Source: Candidatus Bacteroides intestinavium (GTDB lineage Bacteria > Bacteroidota > Bacteroidia > Bacteroidales > Bacteroidaceae). Taken from it: a stretch of 61,588 bases of DNA. Positions 33,911 through 44,037 of this stretch are shown here, piece after piece. The position numbers were made by a program, and so were the translations under genes. The notes below the pieces were generated by a model. It ran no database searches. It was not told where the DNA came from and was given only the letters and a program-made list of their open reading frames with translations. The stretch is taken from NCBI GenBank assembly GCA_019118325.1, contig DWZE01000136.1, forward strand, positions 1 to 61,588. Direction: 5' to 3'. The stretch's first letter is position 1. Every line of letters begins with the position of its first letter.

Positions 33911-35674
33911 ATGAATAAGAGACGAATCAGTATCTTGTCATTGCTATTGGCATTGACATCTTTCTGCTTTGCGCAGCAGATTGAGACTTTTGAGGAATTG
34001 ACAGACACGAAGCCGCATGACGGCCAGGAAGTGTGGGACAAGATAGGTGCTCCCGTCCAGTTGGGGTGGGGCAGTGTGGATGTCCGTTACAAGAAGTTGG
34101 ACGTGCCCGACGTGCAGCCTTCGAACCAACTGAAGCTAAAGGCGTGGCGTGGAGAGAGAGTGCATGGGCAGGCTGTCCTGTGGACCAACCGCGATTTGAA
34201 GAAGGTATCTGTGGAGGTCAGTGACCTGAAGAACGGGTCGGCCGTCATTCCGGCTTCGAAGGTGACCACCCACTTTGTGCGTTACGTGATGACGGACGAA
34301 CTGAACCCCGGCGGCGGAGGTTGTGGCCATCGTGAGAACAAAGCCGAATGGGATTCGTCGCTCGTGGCCGACATGCTGGACATCACCGAAGAAATGGATA
34401 TCCGCGCCCAGAGCACCCGGCCGATTTGGGTGAAGGTCAATGTGCCGTCGGATGCCCGTCCCGGCAAGTATCGTGGCACGCTGACGGTGTCCGCTGCCGA
34501 CTGTAAGGCCATGTCGTTGCCATTGGAAGTGCAGGTGGTGAACCGCACCTTGCCGGCTCCGAAGGATTGGGCCTTCAACTTGGACCTGTGGCAGAATCCG
34601 TATGCCGTGGCCCGTTATTACAATGTTCCTTTGTGGAGCAAGGAACACTTCGACTTGATGCGTCCGATTATGAAGATGTTGGCCGGCGTGGGGCAGGATG
34701 CCATCACCGCCAGTATCATGCACAAACCTTGGAACGGACAGACCGAGGACCATTATGACAGTATGATAGGCCGTATCAAGAAGCTGGACGGTACGTGGAG
34801 TTTTGATTATACCGTGTTCGACAAGTGGGTGACCTTCATGCGCGAGGACGTGGGCATTGACGGCATCATCAGCTGCTACACGATGATTCCTTGGGCCATG
34901 CGTTTCGATTACTACGACCAGGCCACCAGCCGCATCCAGTTTGTAGAAGCCCAGCCGGACGAGCCGGCTTACGCAGCATACTGGTTGCCCTTCCTGAAAG
35001 ACTTCTCGCGCCACCTGCGTGAGAAAGGCTGGTTCGAACAGACGGCCATCTCGATGGACGAGCGTCCGATGGAGGCGATGCAGGGAGCCATCAAAATCAT
35101 CCGTGAGGCCGACCCGGAGTTCAAGATTACGTTGGCCGGCAATTATCATGCCGAAATCGTGGACGACTTGTATTATCTTGCCATTCCTTACGGCCATCAG
35201 TTCCCGGCCGACGTGAAAGCTAAGCGTGAGAAGAACGGCCAGCTGAGTTGTGTGTACACGTGCTGCACGGAGACGTTCCCCAATATCTTTACCTTCTCGG
35301 ATCCTGCCGAGGCTGCCTGGACACCCATACATGCCGTGGCCGGAGGCTATGACGGCTTCCTGCGTTGGTCCATCAATTCCTGGACGGCCGATCCGTTGCA
35401 CGATTCCCGTTTCCGCTCGTGGGCTGCCGGCGATACGTACAGCATCTATCCCGGTCCGCGCAGCAGCATCCGGTTCGAACGCTTGATGGAGGGACTGCAG
35501 GATTGCGAGAAGATCCACGTCCTGCGTACGGAACTGTCCGCCAAGGGTGCCAAGAGTAAGCTGGCCAAGCTCGACAAGGTATTGGCCAAGTTCACACCGG
35601 AAGGCATGAAAGACGGCAAGCAGACGACTGCCGAGATGATGCAGGAACTGAATGCCTTGCTGAATTCATTGTAA
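33911..35674 (+). CDS. Exported glycosidase, GH123/DUF4091-like
   Basis: The 587-residue protein has a signal peptide (1-21, cleavage after CFAQ), an N-terminal beta-sandwich (about 30-215) and a catalytic-barrel-like domain (about 220-520, with the DUF4091 segment GYDGFLRWSINSWTADPLHD near 477-496). GH123 enzymes are beta-N-acetylgalactosaminidases that use substrate assistance with an adjacent Asp-Glu pair; MDERP (Asp383-Glu384) is the natural candidate here. Host glycolipid or mucin glycans would be plausible substrates. It follows the Rel/Spo gene by 24 bp and shares a terminator with convergent merR. Confidence 0.78.
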   Translation: MNKRRISILSLLLALTSFCFAQQIETFEELTDTKPHDGQEVWDKIGAPVQLGWGSVDVRYKKLDVPDVQPSNQLKLKAWRGERVHGQAVLWTNRDLKKVSVEVSDLKNGSAVIPASKVTTHFVRYVMTDELNPGGGGCGHRENKAEWDSSLVADMLDITEEMDIRAQSTRPIWVKVNVPSDARPGKYRGTLTVSAADCKAMSLPLEVQVVNRTLPAPKDWAFNLDLWQNPYAVARYYNVPLWSKEHFDLMRPIMKMLAGVGQDAITASIMHKPWNGQTEDHYDSMIGRIKKLDGTWSFDYTVFDKWVTFMREDVGIDGIISCYTMIPWAMRFDYYDQATSRIQFVEAQPDEPAYAAYWLPFLKDFSRHLREKGWFEQTAISMDERPMEAMQGAIKIIREADPEFKITLAGNYHAEIVDDLYYLAIPYGHQFPADVKAKREKNGQLSCVYTCCTETFPNIFTFSDPAEAAWTPIHAVAGGYDGFLRWSINSWTADPLHDSRFRSWAAGDTYSIYPGPRSSIRFERLMEGLQDCEKIHVLRTELSAKGAKSKLAKLDKVLAKFTPEGMKDGKQTTAEMMQELNALLNSL

Positions 35675-35698
35675 GGGACGGACTTAAGGTTTAAGTGG

Positions 35699-35729
35699 AG
35701 GCGCGTCGGGAGGTTATTCCGGCGCGCCT
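35699..35729. terminator. Bidirectional terminator between GH123-like gene and merR
   Basis: AGGCGCGTCGG (35699-35709) pairs with CCGGCGCGCCT (35719-35729), one G-U pair, nine-base loop. The merR stop lies inside the loop. Confidence 0.7.
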
Positions 35730-36130
35730 TCTTTGGGTTCCTGCGAGGCCTCGATGTTTTGCCGCAATGCTTCCACATCGTTGTAGGTGAAAGCGCTGAG
35801 TGCGTCGCGCATGGCCACCAGTTCTTCGCGGATGCTCTTCAGGCGTTCCACGGCCTCGAAGTTGCGCAGGGTGGTTTCCCGGTTGTCCTTCAGCCGTTGG
35901 CGGGCACCTTGCAGGGTCATGCCGCGTTCCTTCACCAGGTGGTAGATCAGTTTCAGTGCCTCGATGTCTTCGGCGTTGTATTGGCGTACGCCGCGTCCGG
36001 CCCGCTTGGGTTTGAGCTGTTGCGGGAATTCGTCCTCCCAATAACGCAGGAGCGACTCGTTGACACCCAACAGCTGCGCCACTTCGCTGATGGAGTAGTA
36101 TAGTTTCAGGTTTTTGTCTTTGTTCAGCAT
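35714..36130 (-). CDS. MerR-family transcriptional regulator
   Basis: The 138-residue protein starts with a winged helix of MerR type (YYSISEVAQLLGVNESLLRY, then WEDEFPQQLKPKR and RQYNAEDIEALKLI, to about residue 75). A long dimerisation coiled coil follows. No cysteine metal site is seen, so it is not a metal-sensing MerR. It lies 87 bp downstream of the M23 peptidase gene on the same strand, with a small tandem repeat between. Bacteroidetes commonly pair these two genes. Confidence 0.87.
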   Translation of the reverse strand: MLNKDKNLKLYYSISEVAQLLGVNESLLRYWEDEFPQQLKPKRAGRGVRQYNAEDIEALKLIYHLVKERGMTLQGARQRLKDNRETTLRNFEAVERLKSIREELVAMRDALSAFTYNDVEALRQNIEASQEPKEGAPE

Positions 36131-36153
36131 ATCCTTAGTCTATAGTGTTTGGA

Positions 36154-36214
36154 GAGGTAGCCTCGTATCTCATGGCGAGATAGCCTCGTATCTCACGATG
36201 AGATAGCCTCGCGG
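36154..36214. repeat. 23-nt tandem repeat, 2.6 units
   Basis: Units GAGGTAGCCTCGTATCTCA plus TGGC (36154-36176), GAGATAGCCTCGTATCTCA plus CGAT (36177-36199) and a partial third unit. Each unit is itself a GAGATA/TATCTC dyad. Confidence 0.8.
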
Positions 36215-36217
36215 TTG

Positions 36218-37186
36218 TCAGTCCATCATCTTGCCGTGGTTGGCGGCCAGTTGTATCATGCGGTCGTAGTCCTCGGCACTCAGGTCCATGAAGTAGTAGT
36301 TGACCGGATTCACCACTTGTCCCCGGACGTGTACCTCGTAGTGCAGGTGTGGCCCGGTGCTTTTGCCTGTGCTCCCCACGCCGCCAATGACCTCTCCGCG
36401 CACGACCTTCTTGCCCGGCTTGGTACGGAATTCTTTCAGATGCGCGTACCACGTCTGGTAACCGAAGCCGTGGTCAATGATGATGGTGTTGCCGTAGCCG
36501 GTCTGCCATCCCATTTTCACCACTGTGCCGTCGCCCGTGGCGTAGACGTCCGTGCCCGGTGCGGCAGAGAAGTCCATGCCCGAGTGGAAGCGTGTGGTGC
36601 CGTAGATGGGGTCTATGCGTGTGCCGTAGCCGGAAGCCGTCTGTTTCAGGTCTTTGTTGGAGATGGGTTGGATGGCGGGGATGCAGCGTAGCATCTCGTC
36701 GTGTTGCCGGCACATTTCCACCACTTCGTCGAAGGACTGGGACTGGATGTACAGTTGCTTGGTCAGCATGTCCAGCTTTTGCGTGGTGCCTACCACCAGC
36801 TCGGCGTCGGCCATGTCCATCAGGTGTTCATAGCGGTTGGTGCCGCCGTATCCTGCCTGCCGGATGGCGGAGGGGATGGGGTCGGCCTGGAAGATGACGC
36901 GGTAGAGGTTGTCATCGCGTTGCTGGATGTCCTGCAAGACGCCCATCGCCTCGTCCATGCGTCGCGACAGCACGTTGTATTGGGCTTCGAGCCGGCTGTT
37001 CTCCTTGCGCAGCTCTTTTTCCGAGGGCGATCCGAAGAGGATAATCGGGGCGATGAAGCACGCCGCGCCCAGCCCCATACCGATGAACAGGCGGCGCAGG
37101 TGGCTCATCAGCCGTTGGCGGACGGTGGGGTAGATGCGGTCGTAGGTCTGTGTACGAGGGTTGTAGATGTAGTAAACTTTGCGCAT
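36218..37186 (-). CDS. M23-family (LytM) peptidoglycan peptidase
   Basis: The 322-residue protein has an N-terminal membrane anchor (about 34-52), a coiled-coil region (about 55-90) and a C-terminal M23 domain. Zinc ligands are in TRFHSGMDFSAAPGTDVYA (His, Asp) and GPHLHYEVHV (His-x-His); the turn GYGNTIIIDHGFGYQTWYAH is also typical. Intact ligands suggest an active endopeptidase acting on the wall or activating one. A divergent promoter region with alaS holds TACTTTTG on the minus strand (37216-37223). Confidence 0.9.
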   Translation of the reverse strand: MRKVYYIYNPRTQTYDRIYPTVRQRLMSHLRRLFIGMGLGAACFIAPIILFGSPSEKELRKENSRLEAQYNVLSRRMDEAMGVLQDIQQRDDNLYRVIFQADPIPSAIRQAGYGGTNRYEHLMDMADAELVVGTTQKLDMLTKQLYIQSQSFDEVVEMCRQHDEMLRCIPAIQPISNKDLKQTASGYGTRIDPIYGTTRFHSGMDFSAAPGTDVYATGDGTVVKMGWQTGYGNTIIIDHGFGYQTWYAHLKEFRTKPGKKVVRGEVIGGVGSTGKSTGPHLHYEVHVRGQVVNPVNYYFMDLSAEDYDRMIQLAANHGKMMD

Positions 37187-37280
37187 GATAGGGAATTATT
37201 TGGCTGTCGATGCGGCAAAAGTAATAAAAACAAGCTATCTTTGCGCAGTTTTTTGAGAATATTAACCGCTAAACAAGAGT

Positions 37281-39902
37281 ATGTTGACAGCAAATGAAAT
37301 CAGAGACTCGTTCAAGAGTTTCTTTGAGAGCAAGGGACACCACATTGTCCCCTCCGCTCCGATGGTGATTAAGGATGACCCCACGCTGATGTTCACCAAC
37401 GCGGGCATGAACCAGTTCAAGGATATTATCCTGGGAAACCATCCGGCCAAATGGAAGCGGGTGGCCGATTCGCAGAAGTGCCTGCGCGTCAGCGGTAAGC
37501 ACAACGACCTGGAAGAAGTGGGGCACGATACGTACCACCACACCATGTTCGAGATGCTGGGCAACTGGTCCTTCGGCGACTACTTCAAGAAAGAGGCTAT
37601 CTCTTGGGCTTGGGAGTACCTGGTGGACGTCCTGAAGATAAATCCGGCCAATCTCTATGCCACCGTTTTCGAGGGTAGTCCCGAGGAGGGCTTGAGCCGC
37701 GATGACGAGGCGGCCGCCTATTGGGAACAATTCCTCCCGAAAGACCATATCATTAACGGCAACAAGCACGATAACTTCTGGGAGATGGGCGACACGGGTC
37801 CCTGCGGACCCTGCTCCGAAATCCACATCGACCTCCGCAGCGAGGAAGAGAAAGCCAAGGTGCCCGGACGGGACATGGTGAACCACGACCACCCGCAGGT
37901 CATCGAGATCTGGAACCTCGTCTTCATGCAGTTCAACCGCAAGGCCGACGGCAGCCTGGAGGAACTTCCCGCCAAGGTTATTGACACCGGCATGGGCTTC
38001 GAACGTCTCTGCATGACCCTGCAGGGAAAGACATCCAACTATGACACCGACGTCTTCCAGCCCCTCATCCAAGCCATCGCCGCCATGTCCGGCACGGCCT
38101 ACGGAACCGACCCGCAGAAGGACGTGGCCATGCGTGTAGTGGCCGACCACATCCGTACCATTGCCTTCTCCATCACCGACGGACAGTTGCCCGGCAATGC
38201 CAAGGCCGGCTACGTCATCCGCCGCATCCTGCGCCGCGCCGTGCGCTACGGATATACGTTCCTGGGGCAGAAGCAGGCGTTTCTGTACCGGCTGTTGCCT
38301 GTGCTCATCGAGGACATGGGAACTGCCTATCCCGAATTGTCTGCCCAGAAGGAACTTATTTCCAAAGTAATAAAGGAAGAGGAGGAGGCTTTCCTCCGCA
38401 CGTTGGACACGGGCATCCGCCTGCTGGATAAGACCATGGCCGATGCCAAGGCTGCCGGAAAGACGGAAATCAGCGGTAAGGACGCTTTTACCCTTTATGA
38501 TACCTTCGGTTTCCCCTTGGACTTGACGGAGCTTATCCTGCGCGAGAACGGCATGACCGCCGACATCGACGCCTTCAACGCAGAGATGCAGCAGCAGAAG
38601 CAGCGTGCCCGCAATGCCGCCGCCGTCGAGACGGGCGACTGGATTACGCTGAAGGAAGGTACCACCGAGTTCGTGGGCTATGACTATACGGAATATGAGA
38701 CCAGCATCCTGCGCTACCGTCAGGTGAAGCAGAAGAACCAGACGCTTTATCAGATTGTTCTCGACAAGACACCCTTCTACGCCGAAAGCGGTGGTCAGGT
38801 GGGCGATACGGGCGTGCTGGTCAGCGAATACGAGACTATCGAGATTGTGGATACGAAGAAGGAGAACAACCTGCCCATCCACATAGCCAAGACGTTGCCC
38901 GCGCATCCCGAGGCTCCGATGATGGCCTGTGTGGACGTGGAGAAGCGTGCAGCCTGTGCCGCCAACCACTCTGCCACGCACCTGCTGGACGAGGCTTTGC
39001 GTCAGGTCCTTGGCGACCACGTGGAGCAGAAAGGTTCGCTGGTGACGCCCGATTCGCTGCGCTTTGACTTCTCTCACTTCCAGAAGGTGACGGACGAGCA
39101 ACTGCGCGAGGTGGAGCACCGTGTCAACGCCAAGATACGCGCCAATGTCCCCTTGACCGAACACCGCAACATCCCCATCGAGGAAGCCCGGCAGCTGGGC
39201 GCCATCGCCCTCTTTGGCGAGAAATATGGTGACCACGTGCGCGTCATACAGTTCGGTTCGTCCATCGAGTTCTGCGGCGGCACGCACGTACCTGCTACAG
39301 GCTGCATCGGCATGGTCAAGATTATCTCCGAAAGCTCTGTGGCTGCCGGTGTGCGCCGCATCGAGGCCCTGACCGGCGCTAAGGTAGAGGAGATGCTGGA
39401 CGGCGTGCAGGACACGCTGCGTGACCTGCGTTCACTCTTCAACAACGCCCCGGACCTGACGGCCGCCATCCGTCGCTATATCGACGAGAACACCGGCCTG
39501 AAGAAGCAAATCGAGGACTTTATGAAGGAAAAGGAAGCGCAACTGAAGGAAAAGCTCCTGCAGGGCGCGAAAGAAGTGCATGGAGTGAAGGTCATCTCCT
39601 TCTGCGCACCCATCGCCCCGGACATGGCCAAGAACATCGCCTTTCAACTGCGGGGCGAGCTGGGCGACAGCTTCTGCTTCGTGGCAGGAACCGTCTTCGA
39701 GGGCAAACCCATGCTGACAGTGATGCTGGGCGAGAAGCTCGTGGCCGATGGATTGAAGGCCGGTGCGCTGGTGAAGGAAGCTGCCAAGCTGATTCTGGGC
39801 GGCGGCGGCGGACAGCCCCATTTCGCCACGGCGGGCGGCAAGAATCCCGACGGTCTCCAGGCTGCCGTAGATAAGGTACTGGAACTGGCCGGGCTGCAAT
39901 GA
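37281..39902 (+). CDS. alaS: Alanyl-tRNA synthetase
   Basis: The 873-residue class II synthetase has the catalytic core ([31 protein letters not shown]), tRNA-recognition domain, editing domain with the zinc motif [11 protein letters not shown] plus [11 protein letters not shown], and the C-terminal domain ending in a Gly-rich stretch ([14 protein letters not shown]). It charges tRNA-Ala. A -7 type TATCTTTG at 37236-37243 lies about 37 nt upstream. The gene is complete. Confidence 0.97.
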   Translation: MLTANEIRDSFKSFFESKGHHIVPSAPMVIKDDPTLMFTNAGMNQFKDIILGNHPAKWKRVADSQKCLRVSGKHNDLEEVGHDTYHHTMFEMLGNWSFGDYFKKEAISWAWEYLVDVLKINPANLYATVFEGSPEEGLSRDDEAAAYWEQFLPKDHIINGNKHDNFWEMGDTGPCGPCSEIHIDLRSEEEKAKVPGRDMVNHDHPQVIEIWNLVFMQFNRKADGSLEELPAKVIDTGMGFERLCMTLQGKTSNYDTDVFQPLIQAIAAMSGTAYGTDPQKDVAMRVVADHIRTIAFSITDGQLPGNAKAGYVIRRILRRAVRYGYTFLGQKQAFLYRLLPVLIEDMGTAYPELSAQKELISKVIKEEEEAFLRTLDTGIRLLDKTMADAKAAGKTEISGKDAFTLYDTFGFPLDLTELILRENGMTADIDAFNAEMQQQKQRARNAAAVETGDWITLKEGTTEFVGYDYTEYETSILRYRQVKQKNQTLYQIVLDKTPFYAESGGQVGDTGVLVSEYETIEIVDTKKENNLPIHIAKTLPAHPEAPMMACVDVEKRAACAANHSATHLLDEALRQVLGDHVEQKGSLVTPDSLRFDFSHFQKVTDEQLREVEHRVNAKIRANVPLTEHRNIPIEEARQLGAIALFGEKYGDHVRVIQFGSSIEFCGGTHVPATGCIGMVKIISESSVAAGVRRIEALTGAKVEEMLDGVQDTLRDLRSLFNNAPDLTAAIRRYIDENTGLKKQIEDFMKEKEAQLKEKLLQGAKEVHGVKVISFCAPIAPDMAKNIAFQLRGELGDSFCFVAGTVFEGKPMLTVMLGEKLVADGLKAGALVKEAAKLILGGGGGQPHFATAGGKNPDGLQAAVDKVLELAGLQ

Positions 39903-39934
39903 TTGCGAACGGTTGAGTCGTCTGAGAAATAGTA

Positions 39935-40006
39935 AGGCGCGGATTACGCGGATTGCACGGATAAATTCATGAACTGAATATCCGTAAATCCGTGTGATCC
40001 GCGCCT
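39935..40006. repeat. Dispersed CGCGGATT inverted repeat (copy 2)
   Basis: Arms AGGCGCGGAT (39935-39944) and ATCCGCGCCT (39997-40006), with the internal order CGCGGATT, then CACGGAT, as in the copy at 16759-16829. It may act as the 3' structure of alaS. Confidence 0.75.
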
Positions 40007-40033
40007 GTTATATTTATCTTTGAGGAATGGGAG

Positions 40034-40168
40034 GGAGTTATAAGGAGTTAGAGGGAATTATAGGCCGATAGTTGGTCCGGCGATTTCCGGCAGCATCCAT
40101 GCAAATATGGTATTGGCCTTTAACTCCCCAAGCGAAGCGATAACTCCTTCTAACTCCTTTTAATTCCT
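40034..40168. repeat. Dispersed GGAGTTA/GGCCAATA inverted repeat (copy 4)
   Basis: GGAGTTATAAGGAGTTAGAG is followed by GGCCGATAGTTGGTCCGGCG, then TATTGGCCTTTAACTCC and ATAACTCCTTCTAACTCC as an imperfect complement. It shares ATAGTTGGTCCGGCGAT with 6904-7051. It lies between convergent alaS and DUF4954 genes. Confidence 0.7.
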
Positions 40169-40199
40169 GCGGGCAAAGCCTTATTATATAAGGTGTCTC

Positions 40200-42188
40200 T
40201 TACCGGTTCACCTGCTTCATGCGCTCAATCAACTCGTCGCCGAGCGCTGTCTTCACCTTGATGTGTTCCAGCACGGCCGTCACGAAGGGGTTGCTCTCAA
40301 AGTCGCCGCGCACCTGCTCGAAGTCCAGTTCTTTCTCCAGTCGCGAGCCGTCGGCACCGAAGCCCGTCATGGAGGCCAGGGAGAATTCCTTGCGTGCGTC
40401 CTCATACAGCATCCGGTCCAGGCCGACGACTGCTTCCTTCCACTGCTCCACGATGCGGATGATGTCTGCCGCGGTCATCTCCTCCGGTCGTACGCCGTAG
40501 AATTCCTCCAGACGGTCGTAGGCCCAAGTCCATTCATAAGTGTAATATTGGCGGTGCATCTCGCCGAAAGCCAGGTTGATGTCCTCCAGCCGGTTGATGT
40601 CGCCCTGTTCGATGGCGTCCAGCAGGCGGTCCACCTCGCTCTTCGGGGCAATCAGTCCGGAGATGTCCACCCATTCGCCGCTGCCCACCGGCGTATCCGG
40701 GCGGAGGCGGTCGCGGATTTCCTGGTCCGTACGGAAGTGCGTTTCCTCCAGGCGTTTGATGACGGAGTTGCCCAGGAACTTGTGGATGGCCGTTTCGTAG
40801 AAGCCGATGCCCTTCATGAGGGCCGAGTTGCGTATCTTGGCGCTGTGGTACGAGTAGATGTCGGACAGTTCGCCCGAGGCGCGGCGCAAGGTGCGCAGGA
40901 TGTCCAGTCCTTTGAACATCTTCTGCACGGTGTAGGGGCTCAGCAGGTTGTAGTTGATATAGTCCAGCCGGTGTGGATCGGTCCGTCCGTCGCGTTTAGG
41001 CCACTTCTGTGCGTCGCGGATGGTGCCTACGCTACGCAGGTTGACACCCGGCGCCAGGTAGGTGGTGTTCTGTTGCTCAATGAGGTAGGAGAAGGGCAGG
41101 TTCGACGTGTCTGCGTGGTTGACGTGGCGTCCCATCACGAGCGAGAAGGCACCCACCCGTGCCGGCCACAGGATGTAGCTGTCCGACGATGTCTTGGCTC
41201 CGCGCTCCAGTGTGCCCTGATGAATGGGCCCCAGTTTGTACATATGGTTGCTTTGGTTGGACCCCGAACCGGCGTTCATGAAGGAGAACATGCCTGCGAT
41301 GAGCAGCGTCGACTTGTGGTGCGTCACGGTGAACGGCCCTGCGAAGATGGCGCACGCCTCGCCGTTCTCCCCCTGGCAGTTGCTGAAGAACAACGAGTCC
41401 GAGGCCGAGTAGTTATGTCCTAACTTGCAGGCCTGCCCCACGAAGCAGCGCGTCAGCATGGCCCCGTCGTCCACGTGCGAGCCGCTGGAGATGATGAAGT
41501 CTTCGCACACCACCCCCTGTCCGATGTGTACCGGTGCCGCCTCGTTGCTGTTGATACTGCCGTTGTACAGGCGGCCCGCTCCCGAGATGCGGCAGTGGTC
41601 GCCGATGCGCACGTTTTTGATGCTGCCCGTGTTCAGGATGGTCACATGGCAGCCTATCCGTCCGCGGTCCGAGGCATGCTTGCGGGCATAGAAGTCGGTG
41701 ATTTCCCTCAGCCGGGCCGTCAGTACGGGGCGGTGGCGGTAGAGGGCCATGATGTAGGCGATGTGTGCGGACAGTTTGTCGTTGATGGCCACCTCGCGGC
41801 CGCCGGTCTCGTTCAGCACGGCTGCCTCCACGCCGTTGCCGAAGGTCGATGTGCCGTCCACCAGGATACGGTCTACATTCTCGATGAAGGTATCATCGCC
41901 GATTTCGTAGTTGGCAATGTAGTTCTGGATGTTTTCGATGCAGCAGTTGTTGCCCACGGAGACGTTGTGCAGCGTCACGTGGCGCAGGGAGGCATGTTTC
42001 TTGATGCCGCCCGGCAGCGTGAACTCTCCTTGGAACACGCCCAGGCGGACCTCGCCCGAGAAGCGCGTGTGGTGAACATAGTCTGTGGTGAAGCCTTCGG
42101 CCACACTCACTCTCTCCCAATCGTCGGCCAGGCAGGACTGGGCTTGCAGGCGGGCGATTTCGTCGTTTGTCAGTTTACGGTAGTTCAT
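40200..42188 (-). CDS. DUF4954-family protein (beta-helix, nucleotidyltransferase-like)
   Basis: The 662-residue protein fits the Bacteroidetes DUF4954 family. Residues about 60-330 show hexapeptide-like repeats of a left-handed beta helix (IGDHCRISGAGRLYNGSINS, IGQGVVCEDFIISSGSHVDD). Residues about 330-430 contain conserved SNHMYKLGPIHQGTLERG, and the C-terminal third is helical. No signal peptide is present. Sugar-nucleotide or acyl-transfer chemistry is suggested by the fold class but is not established. Confidence 0.8.
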   Translation of the reverse strand: MNYRKLTNDEIARLQAQSCLADDWERVSVAEGFTTDYVHHTRFSGEVRLGVFQGEFTLPGGIKKHASLRHVTLHNVSVGNNCCIENIQNYIANYEIGDDTFIENVDRILVDGTSTFGNGVEAAVLNETGGREVAINDKLSAHIAYIMALYRHRPVLTARLREITDFYARKHASDRGRIGCHVTILNTGSIKNVRIGDHCRISGAGRLYNGSINSNEAAPVHIGQGVVCEDFIISSGSHVDDGAMLTRCFVGQACKLGHNYSASDSLFFSNCQGENGEACAIFAGPFTVTHHKSTLLIAGMFSFMNAGSGSNQSNHMYKLGPIHQGTLERGAKTSSDSYILWPARVGAFSLVMGRHVNHADTSNLPFSYLIEQQNTTYLAPGVNLRSVGTIRDAQKWPKRDGRTDPHRLDYINYNLLSPYTVQKMFKGLDILRTLRRASGELSDIYSYHSAKIRNSALMKGIGFYETAIHKFLGNSVIKRLEETHFRTDQEIRDRLRPDTPVGSGEWVDISGLIAPKSEVDRLLDAIEQGDINRLEDINLAFGEMHRQYYTYEWTWAYDRLEEFYGVRPEEMTAADIIRIVEQWKEAVVGLDRMLYEDARKEFSLASMTGFGADGSRLEKELDFEQVRGDFESNPFVTAVLEHIKVKTALGDELIERMKQVNR

Positions 42189-42233
42189 AGTAGTTTAATG
42201 ATGAATGAAGAATCTTGTTGAATGAAGAAAGAT

Positions 42234-42384
42234 GAATGAAGAATTTCCCGACTGTCCTTTCTTCTTGCCCTGTCATGTTGAGCGAAGCCCGCAGGGCGCA
42301 GTCGAAACATCTCAAGAAAAGAAAGGCTTAGTGAGATCCTTCGACTTCGCTCAGGATGACATCCAGCCGGGAAATTCTTCGTTC
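42234..42384. repeat. Composite palindromic element with TGTCAT...GAGCGAAG core
   Basis: The outer arms GAATGAAGAATTTCCCG (42234-42250) and CGGGAAATTCTTCGTTC (42368-42384) match at 16 of 17. The inner arms TGTCATGTTGAGCGAAG (42271-42287) and CTTCGCTCAGGATGACA (42345-42361) match at 15 of 17. The inner unit is the same family as the 131-bp terminal repeats. It lies between the DUF4954 and hflX genes. Confidence 0.8.
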
Positions 42385-42385
42385 T

Positions 42386-43654
42386 TCATTCTTCATTGAT
42401 TTCGTATGTCTGGTACAGGAAGTCGTTGTACGGGTACTTCTGCACATGCAGTTCGCGGACGCGGTCGTAGACCACGCGGCGCAGTTCCTCCAGGTTGGTG
42501 CGTTGCTTGGCGGAGATGAAGAGGCAGCCGCCGGGTTCCAGCTTGGCCATCCACGTCTGCATCAGTTCTTCCAGCGTCCAGTTGGCCTTGGTGCGGGGGG
42601 TGAGGTCGTCGTCGGCCTTGTGGATGTAGGTGTAAGCGTCTATCTTGTTGAAGACGATCATCATCGGTTTGCCCGCCGCGCCGATGTCCGCCAGCGTCTT
42701 GTTCACCACTTCGATCTGTTCTTCGAAGTCCGGGTGGCTGATGTCCACCACGTGTAGGAGCAAGTCCGCCTCGCGCACCTCGTCCAGTGTGGACTTGAAG
42801 GAGTCCACCAGGTCGGTGGGCAGCTTGCGGATGAAGCCCACGGTGTCGCTCAGGAGGAAGGGCAGGTTGTCGATGATGACCTTGCGCACCGTGGTGTCCA
42901 GCGTGGCGAAGAGCTTGTTCTCGGCAAAGACCTCGCTCTTGGCCAGCAGGTTCATCAAGGTCGATTTGCCCACGTTGGTATATCCCACCAGTGCCACGCG
43001 GATCAGCCGTCCGCGGTTCTTGCGCTGGGTGGACTTCTGTTTGTCTATCTCTGCCAGGCGTTGTTTTAGCAAGGCCATGCGGTTCAGGATGATGCGGCGG
43101 TCCATCTCCAACTGCGTCTCGCCTGGGCCGCGCAAGCCTACCGAGCCTTTTCCGCCTCCGGCGCCCGAGCCGCCTCCCTGTCGTTCAAGGTGTGTCCACA
43201 GGCGTTGCAGGCGGGGCAACATATATTTATATTGCGCCAGTTCCACCTGTGTCTTGGCGTTGGCCGTCTGTGCCCGCATGGCGAAGATGTCGAGGATGAG
43301 CGACGTGCGGTCCAATATCTTCACCTTCAGCGCGCCCTCGATGTTGCGTATCTGCTTGGCGGACAGCTCGTCGTCGAAGATGACCATGCCCACCTCGCGT
43401 TCCTGTTCCTCCTCGCTGTCGATGTATGCCTTTATCTCGTCCAGCTTGCCCTTGCCCACGTAGGTAACGGAGTTGGGCTGGTCCAGTTTCTGCGTGAAGC
43501 GTTTCACCACCTCCGCTCCGGCCGTCTCGGCCAGGAAGGCCAGTTCGTCCAGGTATTCCGCGGTCTTTCGTTCGTTCTGTGTCTGGGTGACGAGGCCCAC
43601 GAGTACGGCGGTTTCCACCTTGGCCTCGGATATGACGAATTCTTTCATTGCCAT
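42386..43654 (-). CDS. hflX: GTPase HflX
   Basis: The 422-residue ribosome-associated GTPase has an N-terminal HflX domain (about 1-190, with the glycine-rich QGGGSGAGGGKGSVGLRGPG) and a GTPase domain: P-loop GYTNVGKSTLMN, switch II DTVGFIRKLPTDLV, and NKID. HflX splits stalled or heat-damaged 70S ribosomes. ATG 43654 is used; ATG 43648 is equally possible. The gene stands alone, flanked by repeat elements on both sides. Confidence 0.94.
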   Translation of the reverse strand: MAMKEFVISEAKVETAVLVGLVTQTQNERKTAEYLDELAFLAETAGAEVVKRFTQKLDQPNSVTYVGKGKLDEIKAYIDSEEEQEREVGMVIFDDELSAKQIRNIEGALKVKILDRTSLILDIFAMRAQTANAKTQVELAQYKYMLPRLQRLWTHLERQGGGSGAGGGKGSVGLRGPGETQLEMDRRIILNRMALLKQRLAEIDKQKSTQRKNRGRLIRVALVGYTNVGKSTLMNLLAKSEVFAENKLFATLDTTVRKVIIDNLPFLLSDTVGFIRKLPTDLVDSFKSTLDEVREADLLLHVVDISHPDFEEQIEVVNKTLADIGAAGKPMMIVFNKIDAYTYIHKADDDLTPRTKANWTLEELMQTWMAKLEPGGCLFISAKQRTNLEELRRVVYDRVRELHVQKYPYNDFLYQTYEINEE

Positions 43655-44037
43655 ATTGTGGTATTCCTATATAATAAGTAGATGTTGATATTTAGTTTAT
43701 GTTTAGGAGTTAAGGAGTTATCACTCCATCCGGTCATTGGCCTGTTTGCTTCGTGAGTCCAATATGTGAAAATAATAATCCGCCAAATGCATATTTTTGT
43801 CAATCGCTGCCATAGTTGTCTCGTTCTTGTTAATCGCGACAAAGTTATGCGTTTGGATTCATATATCAAAATAATGTATTTCAAAGTTGCTGTAAGGCAG
43901 GTATATCTCCGTCCTCGGGCGCAGATATCCCCGTCCGTGGGCGGCGGTATCTCTGCCCGTGTCCGGAAATACCGCCGCCTGTACCCGCTGGTATGAGACA
44001 GGGACTAAAGGATTATAACTGTTGAATCATCATGTGC
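43655..44037. other. 383-bp gene-free region with 22-nt array B
   Basis: No gene is seen. It contains a partial GGAGTTA-family word (about 43703-43727), AT-rich promoter-like sequence and array B (43902-43999). Confidence 0.5.
43902..43999 (+). repeat. 22-nt tandem repeat array B (about 4.5 units)
   Basis: Cores TATATC (43902), GATATC (43924), GGTATC (43946), AATACC (43968) and GGTATG (43990) are spaced exactly 22 nt, with intervening words such as TCCGTCCTCG and CCCGTCCGTGG. Degeneracy increases to the right. Same orientation as array A. Confidence 0.85.
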
